The position numbers were made by a program, and so were the translations under genes. The notes beneath the pieces were generated by a model. That model was not told where the DNA came from. It did not search any database and saw only the letters and a list, made by a program, of their open reading frames with translations. Positions 63,051-64,000 of a stretch of 64,000 bases of DNA are shown here, piece after piece; positions within the stretch are counted from its first letter, which is position 1; every line of letters begins with the position of its first letter. The stretch covers positions 1,083,448 to 1,147,447 of the forward strand of contig NZ_BNAS01000001.1 in assembly GCF_014653785.1 (NCBI RefSeq), in the 5' to 3' direction. This DNA is from Promicromonospora soli. GTDB taxonomy: Bacteria; Actinomycetota; Actinomycetes; Actinomycetales; Cellulomonadaceae.

Positions 63051-63959
63051 ATGACCGAGCAACCCTTCAACCCGCAGCTGCGGGCCGCGCGATTCCTTCC
63101 CCGCACCCTCATCACCGCCCGAACGCTTCCCACGCTCCGTGTCCTCACCAGGCTCACCGGAAACGCTCGGCGGCCCGACGCGCAGATCGTTTCCGTGGAC
63201 GACGACGTGTCGGTACACGTCTTCCGGCCGGCTTCGGCCCGGCCTCGGACGCCCGCGCTGTTGTGGATCCACGGCGGCGGAATGGTGCTCGGCGACGCGG
63301 CACAGGACAGCAAGTTCTGCCGCCAGATCGCCGATCAGCTGGGCATCGTCGTCGTCTCGGTGGAATACCGGCTCGCCCCGGAGCACCCGTTCCCGACGCC
63401 GCTGGATGACTGCTACACCGCGCTGCGCTGGCTCGCCGGCCAGCCCGACATCGACCCCGCACGCATCGCCATCGGCGGGCAGAGCGCCGGCGCCGGCCTG
63501 GCCGCCTCGTTGGCGCTGCTGGCGAAAGAACGCGGCGAGATCCGTCCGGTCCTGCAGCTGCTGTCCTACCCGATGCTGGACGACCGGACCACGACCCGCA
63601 CCGACATCGACCCGCGGCGGCTCCGCATCTGGAGCCAGAAGAGCAACCGGTTCGGCTGGCGCGGCTACCTCGGCTCCGCCACCGCGGTCGGCAACGTGCC
63701 CCCGCTGGCCGCGCCGGCCCGCTACGACGACCTCTCCGGCCTGCCGCCCGCATGGATCGGCGTCGGCACCAACGACCTGTTCCACGACGAGGACGTCACC
63801 TACGCCCGGCGACTGCAGCAGGCCGGCGTCGCCACCACCCTCCACGTAGTGCCCGGCGCCTACCACAACTTCGATTCCCTCGAAGCGAAAGCCGCCATCT
63901 CCCGGGCCTTCCTCAAGGCCCAGACGACGGCACTGGACGAAGCCCTCAACGGCGCCTGA
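63051..63959 (+). CDS. Alpha/beta hydrolase, hormone-sensitive-lipase (HSL/GDXG) type
   Basis: A 302 aa esterase. The oxyanion motif WIHGGGMVLGD, the nucleophile elbow GGQSAGAGLAAS (Ser), the acid in GTNDLFHDEDV and the His in GAYHNFDS give a complete triad. The pattern is that of the HSL (family IV) group, which hydrolyses short-chain or aromatic esters. It begins 2 bp after the propeller gene and ends the recognisable operon near the right edge. The stretch 63960-64000 contains no gene I can see. Confidence 0.92.
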   Translation: MTEQPFNPQLRAARFLPRTLITARTLPTLRVLTRLTGNARRPDAQIVSVDDDVSVHVFRPASARPRTPALLWIHGGGMVLGDAAQDSKFCRQIADQLGIVVVSVEYRLAPEHPFPTPLDDCYTALRWLAGQPDIDPARIAIGGQSAGAGLAASLALLAKERGEIRPVLQLLSYPMLDDRTTTRTDIDPRRLRIWSQKSNRFGWRGYLGSATAVGNVPPLAAPARYDDLSGLPPAWIGVGTNDLFHDEDVTYARRLQQAGVATTLHVVPGAYHNFDSLEAKAAISRAFLKAQTTALDEALNGA

Positions 63960-64000
63960 TCCCTTGGTTGTGGGCGCGACCGTTGCGCCTAAGACGGACA

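Overview
The window is very GC-rich with dense, mostly SD-led genes, many GTG starts and ATGA/GTGA overlaps. Gene content and order (rplU-rpmA-obg-proBA-nadD-rsfS; rpmB / DAK-recG-rsmD-coaD-yceD-rpmF-rnc-mutM; thiL-DUF3515-ddl; a c-di-AMP riboswitch before an NlpC/P60 gene; cydABCD with a Rex-type operator) are those of a Gram-positive actinobacterium. A member of the Micrococcales near Promicromonosporaceae or Cellulomonadaceae is my best guess. This is chromosomal, mostly housekeeping DNA: I see no phage, transposase, CRISPR array or rRNA operon.

Layout. 1-6.0 kb: partial CTP-synthase-like amidotransferase, LysR regulator, GyrI-like protein, phosphoribosyltransferase/hydrolase fusion, and an ECF sigma factor fused to a transmembrane helix and a large extracytoplasmic domain. 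The sigma gene sits between two copies of a 58-59 bp hairpin repeat. 5.9-10.5 kb: two identical tRNA-Ala(GGC) genes around a superoxide dismutase and a secreted subtilisin-like protease. 10.6-18.8 kb: one leftward housekeeping series (rplU, rpmA, obg, proB, proA, small membrane protein, nadD, Pro/Gly-rich membrane protein, rsfS, phosphatase). 19-24.4 kb: PCMT-like methyltransferase, acyl-CoA desaturase, thymidine kinase, alpha/beta hydrolase, GNAT and a membrane acyltransferase. 24.6-28.3 kb: RNase E/G with a long Arg-rich disordered N-terminus. 28.7-35.1 kb: cydABCD (cytochrome bd oxidase and its assembly ABC exporter). 35.1-39 kb: CrtI/PYROXD2-like flavoprotein, c-di-AMP riboswitch plus NlpC/P60 hydrolase, 2-hydroxyacid dehydrogenase. 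39-49.4 kb: second leftward housekeeping series (DAK protein, recG, two tandem EEP nucleases, rsmD, coaD, yceD, rpmF, rnc, mutM). 49.6-54.8 kb: rpmB, GNAT, thiL, DUF3515 lipoprotein, TetR, small membrane protein, ddl. 54.9-61 kb: acyl-CoA ligase and aldehyde dehydrogenase, divergent from PucR regulator and acyl-CoA dehydrogenase. 61-64 kb: SDR, secreted beta-propeller and HSL-type esterase in one rightward operon.

The observations most worth following are the membrane-tethered sigma factor together with its flanking hairpin repeat. In both repeats a strong Shine-Dalgarno lies in the loop and an AUG in the stem, and the two copies show compensatory base changes. Next are the Rex-type site in front of cydABCD, the tandem and unevenly diverged EEP genes inside an otherwise conserved gene order, and the low-complexity insertions in MutM. 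All functional statements come from reading motifs by eye; nothing was searched against a database.
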